Assembly (NCBI GenBank): GCA_029247985.1
Contig: JAQWKF010000003.1
Location: forward strand, 1-42,344
From: Flavobacteriaceae bacterium
GTDB taxonomy: Bacteria > Bacteroidota > Bacteroidia > Flavobacteriales > Flavobacteriaceae
Length of the DNA: 42,344 nucleotides
Reading direction: 5' to 3'
In this document: piece after piece, positions 25,284 to 32,965 of the stretch
How positions within the stretch are numbered: position 1 is the stretch's first letter
Layout of the letters: each line of letters starts with the position of its first letter
Program-made: the position numbers and the translations under genes
Notes under the pieces: model-generated
Told to the model about the DNA's origin: nothing
Seen by the model: only the letters and a program-made list of their open reading frames with translations
The model's database searches: none

Positions 25284-27692
25284 ATGCAGATTTCTTTTAA
25301 CTGGTTACGAGATTTCATAAAAACCGATTTAAGTGCCTCAGAAGTAGGTGAAATACTAACCGATCTAGGTTTAGAAGTTGAGGGAATCAATCAATACCAA
25401 TCGATACAAGGTGGGCTTGAGGGCGTTGTCATTGGTAAAATATTGACTTGTGACAAACACCCCAATGCCGACAAACTTAAAATCACACAGGTTGATATAG
25501 GTGAGGCGGAGCATGTTCAAATTGTATGCGGAGCACCTAATGTAGCAGCTGGACAAACGGTTCCAGTAGCCACGATTGGCACAACACTTTACTCTGAAAA
25601 TGGGGAATCTTTCGTCATTAAAAAAAGTAAGATTAGAGGAGAACTTAGTCAAGGAATGATTTGTGCCGAAGACGAATTAGGTCTGGGCAAAAGTCACGAA
25701 GGTATTATGGTGCTTGAAAATCACCACAAGGCTGGCAAACCCTGTAAAGAAGTTTTTGAAATCGTAACCGATGAAATATTTGAAATCGGACTTACTCCTA
25801 ACCGATCGGATGCCATGAGTCATTATGGAGTGGCCAGAGATTTACGTGCAGCACTAGCCCAAAAAGAAGATACTACTACGCTTATTACGCCCTCCATAAG
25901 TTCGTTTCACACTGATAACTATAAAGGAGCTATCAAAATTGATGTACGTGACGCTGATGCCGCACCACGCTATTGTGGCTTACGCATAACAGGAGTTGAG
26001 GTAAAGCCTTCACCCGAGCATATACAGCATCGCTTAAAGGCAATAGGATTGAAACCTATAAATAATATCGTTGATGCAACAAACTATGTCTTACATGAGA
26101 TGGGACAACCATTGCACGCTTTTGATGGGGCCAAAATAAGCAGTGGCGTGGTGCGCGTGCAAAAACTTAAAGAAGGAACTCCCTTTGTTACTTTAGACGG
26201 CGTTGAACGTAAATTAAGTAGCGAAGACTTGGTCATATGCAATGGCGATACACCTATGTGCTTAGCAGGTGTTTTTGGAGGTCTAGAATCTGGAGTAACA
26301 GAACAAACAACAGAAGTATTTTTAGAGAGCGCTTACTTTAATCCTGTCAGTATTAGAAAAACAGCAAAACGTCACGGGCTGAGCACAGATGCTTCGTTTC
26401 GTTATGAACGTGGAATTGATATCGAGTTAGTCAAATATAGCCTTAGGAGAGCAGCCATACTTATTCAAGAAGTTGCTGGAGGAGCTGTTAGTTCAGAAAT
26501 TATTGATGAGTACCCAATCAAGCATAAGCCCCACCAAGTTTTACTAAAGTATGACTACATTAATGGGCTTATAGGTCATGAAATTCCAAGAGAGAAAATC
26601 AAAAAAATCATTCAAGATTTAGATATTAAAATTGCCCATGTTACAGAAACCTCAGTTGGCTTAGAAGTTCCTACCTACCGTGCAGATGTACGAAGACCTG
26701 CCGATATTGTCGAAGAGATTTTAAGGGTGTACGGATACAATAATATCCCAACAGGAATCAAACTAAACAGCTCTATCCCTGACCTAACAAAAAACAATAC
26801 CAATCAACTGGAAACACGCATTTCCCAACAACTTGTCGCTCAGGGTTTTTATGAGATTTACAATAACTCCCTGACATCACCAAGGCACGATAGCAACCCC
26901 ACTGGCATGGTAGAAATACTCAACCCATTGAGTAGTGAATTATCTGTTATGCGTACCAACTTGATCTATGGAATGTTAGAGGCAGTGCAGTTCAATATTA
27001 ACCGACAGCAGCAAGACTTGCGTTTTTTTGAATTTGGAAACCAATATCACAAAACAGAAGAAGGAACTACTCAAGAAGCTACACTTGGCATAATGCTTAC
27101 CGGAAAACAATTGCAGAACAACTGGGTTATTTCAGCGTATAAATCAGATTTCTTCTACTTAAAGGGAATCGTCAATAGCTTATTAAATCGTTTAGGGCTC
27201 AACGTGAAAGAATCGCCTGAAGAAAATTCTAGTTTTAAAGAAAGCATAACATTGAGTGTAGGCAAAACTAAAATTGGCACTTATGGCTGGATTGATTTAA
27301 AAGGTTTTAATGACATTTCTATTGATCAAGATGTGTTTGCTTGTACATTAGATTTGGATGTGCTCACACAATTTGTAAAACAAACTGTTAAGGTCGAAAA
27401 GTTATCCAAGTTTCCATCGGTTCATCGAGACCTTGCCCTATTGGTAGACAAAAGCACTTCTTTTAAAGAATTATTTCAAATTGCAAAGAAAACAGAACGA
27501 CATCTACTCGAGGACATTGGGCTATTTGATGTGTTCACTGGGAAAGGAGTTCCTGAAGGAAAAAAATCCTATGCGCTAAATTTTACGTTACGCGATAAAG
27601 AGAAAACACTTACCGATAAATTGATTGATAAGACCATGCAAAAAATTGCAGACCAATACCACAAACAATTAGGTGCTGAGCTTCGAAAGTAA
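25284..27692 (+). CDS. pheT: Phenylalanine--tRNA ligase beta subunit
   Basis: An 802-residue PheT, the beta chain of the alpha2-beta2 enzyme that charges tRNA-Phe. Domains in order: N-terminal MQISFNWLRDFI; the EMAP/OB tRNA-binding domain at about 40-150 (CDKHPNADKLKITQVDIG); B3/B4 editing domain at about 210-390 (IVDATNYVLHEMGQPLHAFD); B5 at about 405-475; the catalytic-like core (PADIVEEILRVYGYNNIP); and the anticodon-binding FDX-ACB domain at about 705-800 (KFPSVHRDLALLVD). pheS is not adjacent in this window. It has its own promoter; the 76-base gap to the next gene contains that gene's promoter. Confidence 0.97.
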   Translation: MQISFNWLRDFIKTDLSASEVGEILTDLGLEVEGINQYQSIQGGLEGVVIGKILTCDKHPNADKLKITQVDIGEAEHVQIVCGAPNVAAGQTVPVATIGTTLYSENGESFVIKKSKIRGELSQGMICAEDELGLGKSHEGIMVLENHHKAGKPCKEVFEIVTDEIFEIGLTPNRSDAMSHYGVARDLRAALAQKEDTTTLITPSISSFHTDNYKGAIKIDVRDADAAPRYCGLRITGVEVKPSPEHIQHRLKAIGLKPINNIVDATNYVLHEMGQPLHAFDGAKISSGVVRVQKLKEGTPFVTLDGVERKLSSEDLVICNGDTPMCLAGVFGGLESGVTEQTTEVFLESAYFNPVSIRKTAKRHGLSTDASFRYERGIDIELVKYSLRRAAILIQEVAGGAVSSEIIDEYPIKHKPHQVLLKYDYINGLIGHEIPREKIKKIIQDLDIKIAHVTETSVGLEVPTYRADVRRPADIVEEILRVYGYNNIPTGIKLNSSIPDLTKNNTNQLETRISQQLVAQGFYEIYNNSLTSPRHDSNPTGMVEILNPLSSELSVMRTNLIYGMLEAVQFNINRQQQDLRFFEFGNQYHKTEEGTTQEATLGIMLTGKQLQNNWVISAYKSDFFYLKGIVNSLLNRLGLNVKESPEENSSFKESITLSVGKTKIGTYGWIDLKGFNDISIDQDVFACTLDLDVLTQFVKQTVKVEKLSKFPSVHRDLALLVDKSTSFKELFQIAKKTERHLLEDIGLFDVFTGKGVPEGKKSYALNFTLRDKEKTLTDKLIDKTMQKIADQYHKQLGAELRK

Positions 27693-27738
27693 CATTGTTT
27701 AACGACTGTTAAACATTTGATTGTATGATAGTTATGCG

Positions 27739-27746
27739 TATATTTG
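27739..27746 (+). promoter_or_regulatory. -7 promoter element for the small membrane protein/DUF2007 pair
   Basis: TATATTTG matches TAnnTTTG. The predicted transcription start is near 27751, 18 nt before ATG 27769. It lies downstream of the pheT stop, so the two following genes form their own unit. Confidence 0.55.
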
Positions 27747-27768
27747 AACATTGCTAAAAAGAAATTCC

Positions 27769-28404
27769 ATGTTCACTCATACCGATATTTATAAAGAATT
27801 AAACAAAGCCAAAGCAGTTACTCAAGCTCCTTTAACCACATCAACTTTAAATAACTTTGATTTGGATAAAGTTGAATCCAATCGCATATTTCACATCAGT
27901 CAAATAAAGAAAACATGTATTGATTTCAGATTGCGTTTCTTGGATGCTACTTTGTTTAAAGGTGAATTTCCGCTAGAGGCAATATCGCAAATCAAATCCA
28001 TTGAGGCCACACATAACACCATCCTTTCTGATCTTAAAATCATGGCTCCTTCTAAGCTATTTAAATTAGAAAATGCCGACGATCCGCTGCTGTTTGCTCC
28101 TATGGGTAATGGATATTATTACCTAATCCACCAATGGGGCGATGACTTGCATCCCTTCCGCAAGGCTATGGTTTGGCCATTTAAGAATATTATAACTGCT
28201 TGTATTTCACTATTAGTGTTTAGCTTTTTTCTAAGCTTCTTTGTTCCTATGTCGTTATTTACACCCAATCCAACGACCCGTGACTTTATCATGATTTACT
28301 TCTTCATGTTCAAAGCGGTAGCTGCAATTGTAATTTATTATACATTTGCTAGAGGAAAGAACTTTAATAGAGCTATTTGGAATAGTAAATACTACAACAG
28401 CTGA
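27769..28404 (+). CDS. Conserved membrane protein of unknown function
   Basis: A 211-residue protein. The first ~135 residues are soluble (start MFTHTDIYKELNKAKAV; later FHISQIKKTCIDFRLRFLDA). The last third has two membrane helices, about 140-160 (IITACISLLVFSFFLSFFV) and about 175-195 (FIMIYFFMFKAVAAIVIYY), and ends with a short basic tail. I know no named family. The ATG at 27769 is preferred over the in-frame TTG at 27751, which would coincide with the predicted transcription start. Its TGA overlaps the start of the DUF2007 gene by one base (TGATG), so the two products are likely made together. Confidence 0.7.
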   Translation: MFTHTDIYKELNKAKAVTQAPLTTSTLNNFDLDKVESNRIFHISQIKKTCIDFRLRFLDATLFKGEFPLEAISQIKSIEATHNTILSDLKIMAPSKLFKLENADDPLLFAPMGNGYYYLIHQWGDDLHPFRKAMVWPFKNIITACISLLVFSFFLSFFVPMSLFTPNPTTRDFIMIYFFMFKAVAAIVIYYTFARGKNFNRAIWNSKYYNS

Positions 28405-28607
28405 TGAACGATTCGTTTACCCTTCTATGTGCAAGCAATGTTATCGAAACACAACGGGTAAAAGCGCTTTTGGAAGAACACAATATATTCCCCATTATCA
28501 AAGACGAAAGTGAGTCTGCTCGCTTGGCTGGATTTGGCGCTGCATCCATGATGCAACAGGTTTGGGTTGCCAATTCTGATCTCGAAAAAGCAAAAAGCCT
28601 TATCTAG
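28404..28607 (+). CDS. DUF2007-type putative signal-transducing protein
   Basis: A 67-residue cytoplasmic protein matching the DUF2007 pattern: an early FTLLCASNVIETQRVKALLE helix, the IFPIIKDESE strand and the closing QVWVANSDLEKAKSLI. The fold is small and ACT- or GlnB-like in general shape; the function is not established. It is coupled to the membrane protein upstream (TGATG). Its TAG is interlocked with the TAG of the convergent ABC-F gene in the palindrome CTAG. Confidence 0.8.
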   Translation: MNDSFTLLCASNVIETQRVKALLEEHNIFPIIKDESESARLAGFGAASMMQQVWVANSDLEKAKSLI

Positions 28608-30226
28608 GCATACATCTTATCACGCAGCTCCTTAATTTTAGGATCAGCCATATACTCATCAAATGTCATATGACGATCAATAACCCCTTTTGGCGTTAAC
28701 TCAACTACCCTATTTCCAACAGACTGTGCAAATGCATGGTCGTGTGTGGTCAACAGTACTGTTCCTTTAAATTTAATAAGTGAATTGTTGAATGCGGTAA
28801 TGGATTCCAAGTCAAGGTGGTTTGTGGGCTCATCTAACATCAACACATTGGCGCGTACCATCATCATACGTGACAACATACAACGCACTTTTTCACCTCC
28901 AGAAAGGACTTTCGCAGATTTCAATGCCTCGTCCCCACTAAATAACATTTTACCCAAAAAGCCTCGTAAGAAAACTTCTTCCCGCTCTTCATCTGTTTTG
29001 GCGTATTGACGCAACCAATCTACAAGCGATTCTTCATCTTCAAAATATCTGGCGTTATCTAATGGCAAATAACTCTGGTTGGTGGTTACCCCCCATTGAA
29101 AGGAACCCGCAGTAGCTTGTTGATTGCCGTTTATGATTTCATAGAATGCTGTGGCAGCACGAGCATCCTTGCTGTAAACTACTACCTTATCACTTTTGGC
29201 AAGATTGATGTCTATTGCTGAAAAAAGCACTTTCCCATCTGCTTCAGCAGCAAGATTTTCTATGTTGAGAATTTGATCTCCAGCTTCGCGCTCTTGCTCA
29301 AATATAATGGCAGGATAACGTCTCGAAGACGGACGTATATCTTCAATATTGAGCTTATCAATCATTTTCTTTCTTGAAGTTGCTTGCTTCGACTTGGCGA
29401 CATTTGCACTAAAGCGTGCAATAAATTCTTCTAACTCCTTTTTCTTTTCTTCTGATTTTTTGTTCTGTTGTGCACGTTGCTTGGCTGCCAATTGACTCGA
29501 CTCATACCAAAAGGTATAATTACCAGAGTAGTGATTGATTTTTCCAAAGTCTACATCTGAAATGTGTGTACAAACGGCATCTAAAAAGTGACGGTCGTGT
29601 GATACCACTATAACGGTATTGTCATAATTCGCTAAAAAGTTTTCGAGCCATTGGATGGTTTCGTAGTCCAAGTCGTTTGTAGGCTCATCCATAATCAGCA
29701 CATCGGGGTTACCAAACAAAGCCTGAGCCAAAAGTACACGTACCTTTTGCTTTCCATCAAGATCTTTCATCAGCGTATAGTGTTGTGCTTCCGAAATATC
29801 TAGGTTAGACAACATGGCAGCAGCATCACTTTCAGCATTCCAGCCATTCATTTCTTCATACTTGATTTGAAGTTCCCCTACTCTATCGCTATCTGCATCA
29901 GAAAAATCAGGTTTAGCATAGAGATCGTCCATTTCTTTTTTTATGGCATAAAGCGGTTTATTCCCTCTAATAACTGTTTCCAAAACAGGAAAGTCATCGC
30001 ACGCAAAGTGATCTTGCTCCAATACCGACATACGCTTACCCGACTCCAGGTGAACATTTCCAGAATTAGGCTCCATTACACCCGTCAAAACCTTGAGAAA
30101 GGTAGATTTACCAGCACCATTAGCACCAATAATACCGTAGCAATTGCCATGATTGAAAGAAGTGTTTACTTCGTCAAAAAGAACGCGTTTGCCAAATTGA
30201 ACAGAAAGATTCGATACCGATAACAT
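28604..30226 (-). CDS. YbiT-like ABC-F ATPase with one degenerate nucleotide-binding site
   Basis: A 540-residue soluble protein with two ABC domains and no membrane part, so an ABC-F factor of the ribosome-associated class. Domain 1 has an intact Walker A (GANGAGKST, 34-42) and Walker B (LIMDEPTNDLD), but its signature region reads DLDGKQKVR (155-163). After the charged linker at about 240-300, domain 2 has an intact signature LSGGEKVR (441-448) and Walker B LMLDEPTNHLD, but its P-loop position reads YSKDARAATAF (351-361), with no Gly-Lys-Ser/Thr. Only the composite site made by Walker A1 and signature 2 looks competent. It has its own promoter and a terminator just upstream. Confidence 0.9.
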   Translation of the reverse strand: MLSVSNLSVQFGKRVLFDEVNTSFNHGNCYGIIGANGAGKSTFLKVLTGVMEPNSGNVHLESGKRMSVLEQDHFACDDFPVLETVIRGNKPLYAIKKEMDDLYAKPDFSDADSDRVGELQIKYEEMNGWNAESDAAAMLSNLDISEAQHYTLMKDLDGKQKVRVLLAQALFGNPDVLIMDEPTNDLDYETIQWLENFLANYDNTVIVVSHDRHFLDAVCTHISDVDFGKINHYSGNYTFWYESSQLAAKQRAQQNKKSEEKKKELEEFIARFSANVAKSKQATSRKKMIDKLNIEDIRPSSRRYPAIIFEQEREAGDQILNIENLAAEADGKVLFSAIDINLAKSDKVVVYSKDARAATAFYEIINGNQQATAGSFQWGVTTNQSYLPLDNARYFEDEESLVDWLRQYAKTDEEREEVFLRGFLGKMLFSGDEALKSAKVLSGGEKVRCMLSRMMMVRANVLMLDEPTNHLDLESITAFNNSLIKFKGTVLLTTHDHAFAQSVGNRVVELTPKGVIDRHMTFDEYMADPKIKELRDKMYA

Positions 30227-30240
30227 AGATTAGTTTTTTG

Positions 30241-30248
30241 CAAAAATA
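30241..30248 (-). promoter_or_regulatory. -7 promoter element for the ABC-F gene
   Basis: TATTTTTG on the minus strand, a full TAnnTTTG match. The predicted start of transcription is near 30236, 10 nt before ATG 30226. It begins 1 nt after the hairpin that ends the preceding operon. Confidence 0.55.
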
Positions 30249-30249
30249 G

Positions 30250-30278
30250 AAAAGCCCACAGAAATACTGCGAGCTTTT
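30250..30278 (-). terminator. Terminator-like hairpin after the transaldolase gene
   Basis: AAAAGCCCACAG (30250-30261) faces CTGCGAGCTTTT (30267-30278) across a 5-base loop, giving 12 pairs including two G-U pairs when read on the minus strand. It lies between the transaldolase stop (30298) and the ABC-F promoter. The T tract after it is interrupted. Confidence 0.6.
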
Positions 30279-30297
30279 AAATATGATTGTGTTTGTT

Positions 30298-30951
30298 TTA
30301 GTTCCCCTTCTTGTAGTCAGCTAAAAATTTAGCCAAACCAATATCGGTTAACGGATGCTTTGCCAAACCAGCAATGGCACTCAACGGACCTGTCATAACA
30401 TCGGCACCGATATGTGCACAGTCAATAACGTGCATGGTGTGACGCACAGAGGCGGCTAAGATTTCTGTAGTAAATGAATAGTTGTCGTAAATATTTCTAA
30501 TGTCTTCAATCAACTGAAGCCCATCAGTAGAAACATCATCTAAACGACCTATAAAAGGCGAAACATACGTGGCACCGGCTTTTGCTGCAAGCAATGCCTG
30601 ACCCGTTGAAAAGACTAGGGTACAGTTTGTCTTGATGCCTTTGTCTGAAAAATACTTGATGGCCTTAATACCTTCTAATATCATGGGTATTTTAACTACA
30701 ATTTGCGGATGAAGTGCCGCAAGGGCCTCACCTTCTGTAATCATTCCCTCATAGTCAGTTGCGATAACTTCAGCAGAAACATCCCCTTCTACGATTTCAC
30801 AAATGGCTTTGTAATGGGCTATGATATTATCTTGTCCCGTAATTCCTTCTTTGGCCATCAAAGATGGATTGGTTGTAACCCCGTCTAAAATGCCAAGGGA
30901 TTGTGCTTCTTTGATTTGATCTAAATTGGCAGTATCGATAAAAAATTTCAT
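30298..30951 (-). CDS. fsa: Transaldolase / fructose-6-phosphate aldolase-like protein
   Basis: A 217-residue TIM-barrel class I aldolase of the short transaldolase subfamily. [16 protein letters not shown] and [13 protein letters not shown] are the first strands. The Schiff-base lysine is Lys87 in [25 protein letters not shown] and FIGRLDD are also conserved, and the end has [12 protein letters not shown]. The length fits FSA and the bacterial TalC-type transaldolases, which cannot be separated safely by eye. The protein would act in the pentose phosphate pathway or in sugar aldol cleavage. It starts 4 bases after the SDR stop, with no promoter element between, so it is the last gene of the SRP RNA/SDR/transaldolase unit. 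Confidence 0.93.
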   Translation of the reverse strand: MKFFIDTANLDQIKEAQSLGILDGVTTNPSLMAKEGITGQDNIIAHYKAICEIVEGDVSAEVIATDYEGMITEGEALAALHPQIVVKIPMILEGIKAIKYFSDKGIKTNCTLVFSTGQALLAAKAGATYVSPFIGRLDDVSTDGLQLIEDIRNIYDNYSFTTEILAASVRHTMHVIDCAHIGADVMTGPLSAIAGLAKHPLTDIGLAKFLADYKKGN

Positions 30952-30955
30952 GTGT

Positions 30956-31768
30956 TTAATTTAAATTATAAAAGGATGCTATAAGGTTTTCATAAGCTCG
31001 TTGGGGCAACAAAAACTTAATTATTGGCGAAAGTACTTCTAAAAATGGACCTACGCTGTAATGTGGCTTTAATTTCTTTTTATTTAATAGTTTTTCAATT
31101 TTTATAGCCACACTAATCGGCGGAAGTCCCTTATTGACATGACTGTCCATGTCTGCTAGTGAAGCCTTGTATTGTGTATAATACATGGAATCCTCAGAGA
31201 GGGGGGCATAATACCGGTTTTCAGCAATGGCTGTTTTAATAGAGCCTGGAGATAATACGGTACACTGTATGGGTGTGTGGCGCAATTCTAAGCGTAAGCT
31301 TTCGCTAACGCGCATAAGTGCTGCTTTTGAGGCAGCATAAATACTCCGGAAAGGCAAACCATTATCTCCCGCAAGAGAAGCCACATTGATAATAACACCA
31401 GATTGCTGCTTGTGCATAAACGTTAATGTATGTTGCATAACACGTATTGGGCCATTTAAGTTTGTGTTCATAAGGCTGTCAACCGCCTTCAAATCCATTT
31501 CTTCCAAAGGACCAGCCATACCCATACCGGCATTGTTAATTAACACGTCTATTCGTGAAAACTGTCCAATTACAACATCAATTCCATCTTTTACAGAAGT
31601 GTTGTCCAACACGTCCATAGCTATTAAGGGAAATGGATGATTAGGGTATTTATCGGGGTTTCTACTTGTACCCACAACTTGATATTGTAATGAAGATAGG
31701 TATTGCCCTACTGAAAGACCTATTCCTGAAGAAGCACCTGTAATGAGAACAACGCGTGAATTTTTCAT
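30956..31768 (-). CDS. Short-chain dehydrogenase/reductase
   Basis: A 270-residue NAD(P)-dependent oxidoreductase of the classical SDR family. The cofactor motif TGASSGIG is at 10-17, NNAG is at 78-81, and the catalytic Ser131 (VASLAG), Tyr144 and Lys148 (YAASK) are all present. The C-terminal region is long and basic ([20 protein letters not shown]), and may associate with membrane or substrate. The substrate cannot be given. The ATG follows directly after the run of eight T residues that ends the SRP RNA, leaving no room for its own promoter, so it probably depends on read-through from that RNA gene. Confidence 0.9.
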   Translation of the reverse strand: MKNSRVVLITGASSGIGLSVGQYLSSLQYQVVGTSRNPDKYPNHPFPLIAMDVLDNTSVKDGIDVVIGQFSRIDVLINNAGMGMAGPLEEMDLKAVDSLMNTNLNGPIRVMQHTLTFMHKQQSGVIINVASLAGDNGLPFRSIYAASKAALMRVSESLRLELRHTPIQCTVLSPGSIKTAIAENRYYAPLSEDSMYYTQYKASLADMDSHVNKGLPPISVAIKIEKLLNKKKLKPHYSVGPFLEVLSPIIKFLLPQRAYENLIASFYNLN

Positions 31769-31871
31769 AAAAAAAAGGCAGGCTACCTACAGCACACCGC
31801 TACGACCACTTACCCTTGCTGCGTTTCCGCCCTGGGGGATTCAGCAGGAGCTGGTTGTGTAGAACCTGCCC
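31769..31871 (-). ncRNA. ffs: Signal recognition particle RNA (4.5S-like, bacterial small type)
   Basis: Read on the minus strand from 31871, the RNA opens with GGGCAGG and closes with CCTGCC (31782-31777), which pair to form the terminal stem. The apical hairpin carries the core CCCAGGGCGGAAACGCAGC with a GGAA-type loop, followed by AAGGGTAAGTGG. This is the Ffh-binding domain in the Bacteroidota form. It is about 95 nt, without an Alu domain. A run of T residues (31776-31769) follows as terminator. The promoter element TATATTTG ends 4 nt before the first G. The RNA works with Ffh and FtsY in co-translational targeting to the inner membrane. Confidence 0.9.
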
Positions 31872-31875
31872 AATG

Positions 31876-31883
31876 CAAATATA
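31876..31883 (-). promoter_or_regulatory. -7 promoter element for the SRP RNA
   Basis: TATATTTG on the minus strand. Four bases (CATT) separate it from the G that opens the terminal stem of the RNA, which fixes the box-to-start distance for this organism's promoters. Confidence 0.7.
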
Positions 31884-31930
31884 CGGGCTTTGTGTATTTT
31901 ATTAGAGACAATATTCATATTTTTAAACAA

Positions 31931-31938
31931 TATATTTG
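31931..31938 (+). promoter_or_regulatory. -7 promoter element for the glutaminyl cyclotransferase gene
   Basis: TATATTTG, then TAAA, then ATG at 31943. The spacing is identical to the SRP RNA promoter, so transcription should begin at the A of the ATG. It rules out the earlier in-frame ATG at 31892. Confidence 0.6.
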
Positions 31939-31942
31939 TAAA

Positions 31943-32965
31943 ATGAATCTTCGCTTATTAACCTTTCTGGCCCTTGCCCTACTTCTGCTTTCGGCTTGCT
32001 CATCGAAACAGTCGCTCCGCTACAAAATAACCACTACCTCTAGTGCTAAAAATCCAAGCATAGCGGACACCATCTTTTTATCGATTAAGCCAGCTGTTGA
32101 ACAACAGTCTATCAGTTTTTATCACGATGATGAGGTACTTCAAGTACCCTATATAATTCCGTCAAAAACAGGAGAGCAAACGGTAAAAGCAGTTATTGAA
32201 ACAGCTGATGGAAACAGCGAAATATCGAAAACCATTAGAGTGTTTGCGCCTAATAAACCTAAAGTGTTTGGGTATGAATTAATTCAAAGCTACCCACATG
32301 ATATTAACGCTTACACCCAAGGTTTGGAGTTTGTCAACGGTACATTGTTTGAAAGCACTGGTCAGTATGGCAATTCATCGTTGCGAAAAGTAAATTTTAA
32401 GACGGGAGAAGTCATTCAAAAACTACCTATCGACAAAGCTTATTTTGCAGAAGGCATCACCCATTTTGACGGTAATATCATCCAATTAACCTGGAAAAAG
32501 AAAGTAGGGTTTGTCTACAATTCCGATGATTTAACTCTAGAAAAATCGTTTTCATATACCAAAAGCCCTGAGGGTTGGGGACTGTGTAGCGACGGTAATT
32601 TTTTATACAAAACCGATGGCAGTCAAAAGCTTTGGAAGCTTGATCCCAATACTTTCGAAGAACTATCCAGTCAAGACATAGTTACTCACAACACTTTTCT
32701 CTCTAAAGTAAACGAACTTGAATATGCTAATGGTAAGATTTATGCCAACACCTATCAGTTTAATAAAGATGTGGTTGTTATTTTTGACCCAAATACAGGG
32801 ATTGTTTCTGGTGTTGTTGACTTTTCCGGACTCAAAAAAAAGGTTACCCAACACAATCAATTAGACGTATTTAACGGAATCGCCTATCACCCAGAGCGCA
32901 AGACTTTCTTTGTAACAGGAAAATACTGGGACAAACTATTTGAAGTAAAAATAATTGAAAAATAA
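31943..32965 (+). CDS. Glutaminyl-peptide cyclotransferase (bacterial/plant type) lipoprotein
   Basis: A 340-residue exported protein. The signal MNLRLLTFLALALLLLSAC carries a lipobox. After a ~95-residue N-terminal part of Ig-like strands, the rest is the glutamine cyclotransferase beta-propeller (PF05096 type): ELIQSYPHDINAYTQGLEF, LFESTGQYGNSSLRKV, EGITHFDGNIIQLTWK and NGIAYHPERKTFFVTGKYW. It converts N-terminal glutamine of exported proteins to pyroglutamate. The extra N-terminal domain makes it longer than a plain enzyme of this family. The predicted mRNA is leaderless. The 3' end overlaps the next gene by 11 bases, so the two envelope lipoproteins are co-expressed. Confidence 0.9.
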   Translation: MNLRLLTFLALALLLLSACSSKQSLRYKITTTSSAKNPSIADTIFLSIKPAVEQQSISFYHDDEVLQVPYIIPSKTGEQTVKAVIETADGNSEISKTIRVFAPNKPKVFGYELIQSYPHDINAYTQGLEFVNGTLFESTGQYGNSSLRKVNFKTGEVIQKLPIDKAYFAEGITHFDGNIIQLTWKKKVGFVYNSDDLTLEKSFSYTKSPEGWGLCSDGNFLYKTDGSQKLWKLDPNTFEELSSQDIVTHNTFLSKVNELEYANGKIYANTYQFNKDVVVIFDPNTGIVSGVVDFSGLKKKVTQHNQLDVFNGIAYHPERKTFFVTGKYWDKLFEVKIIEK

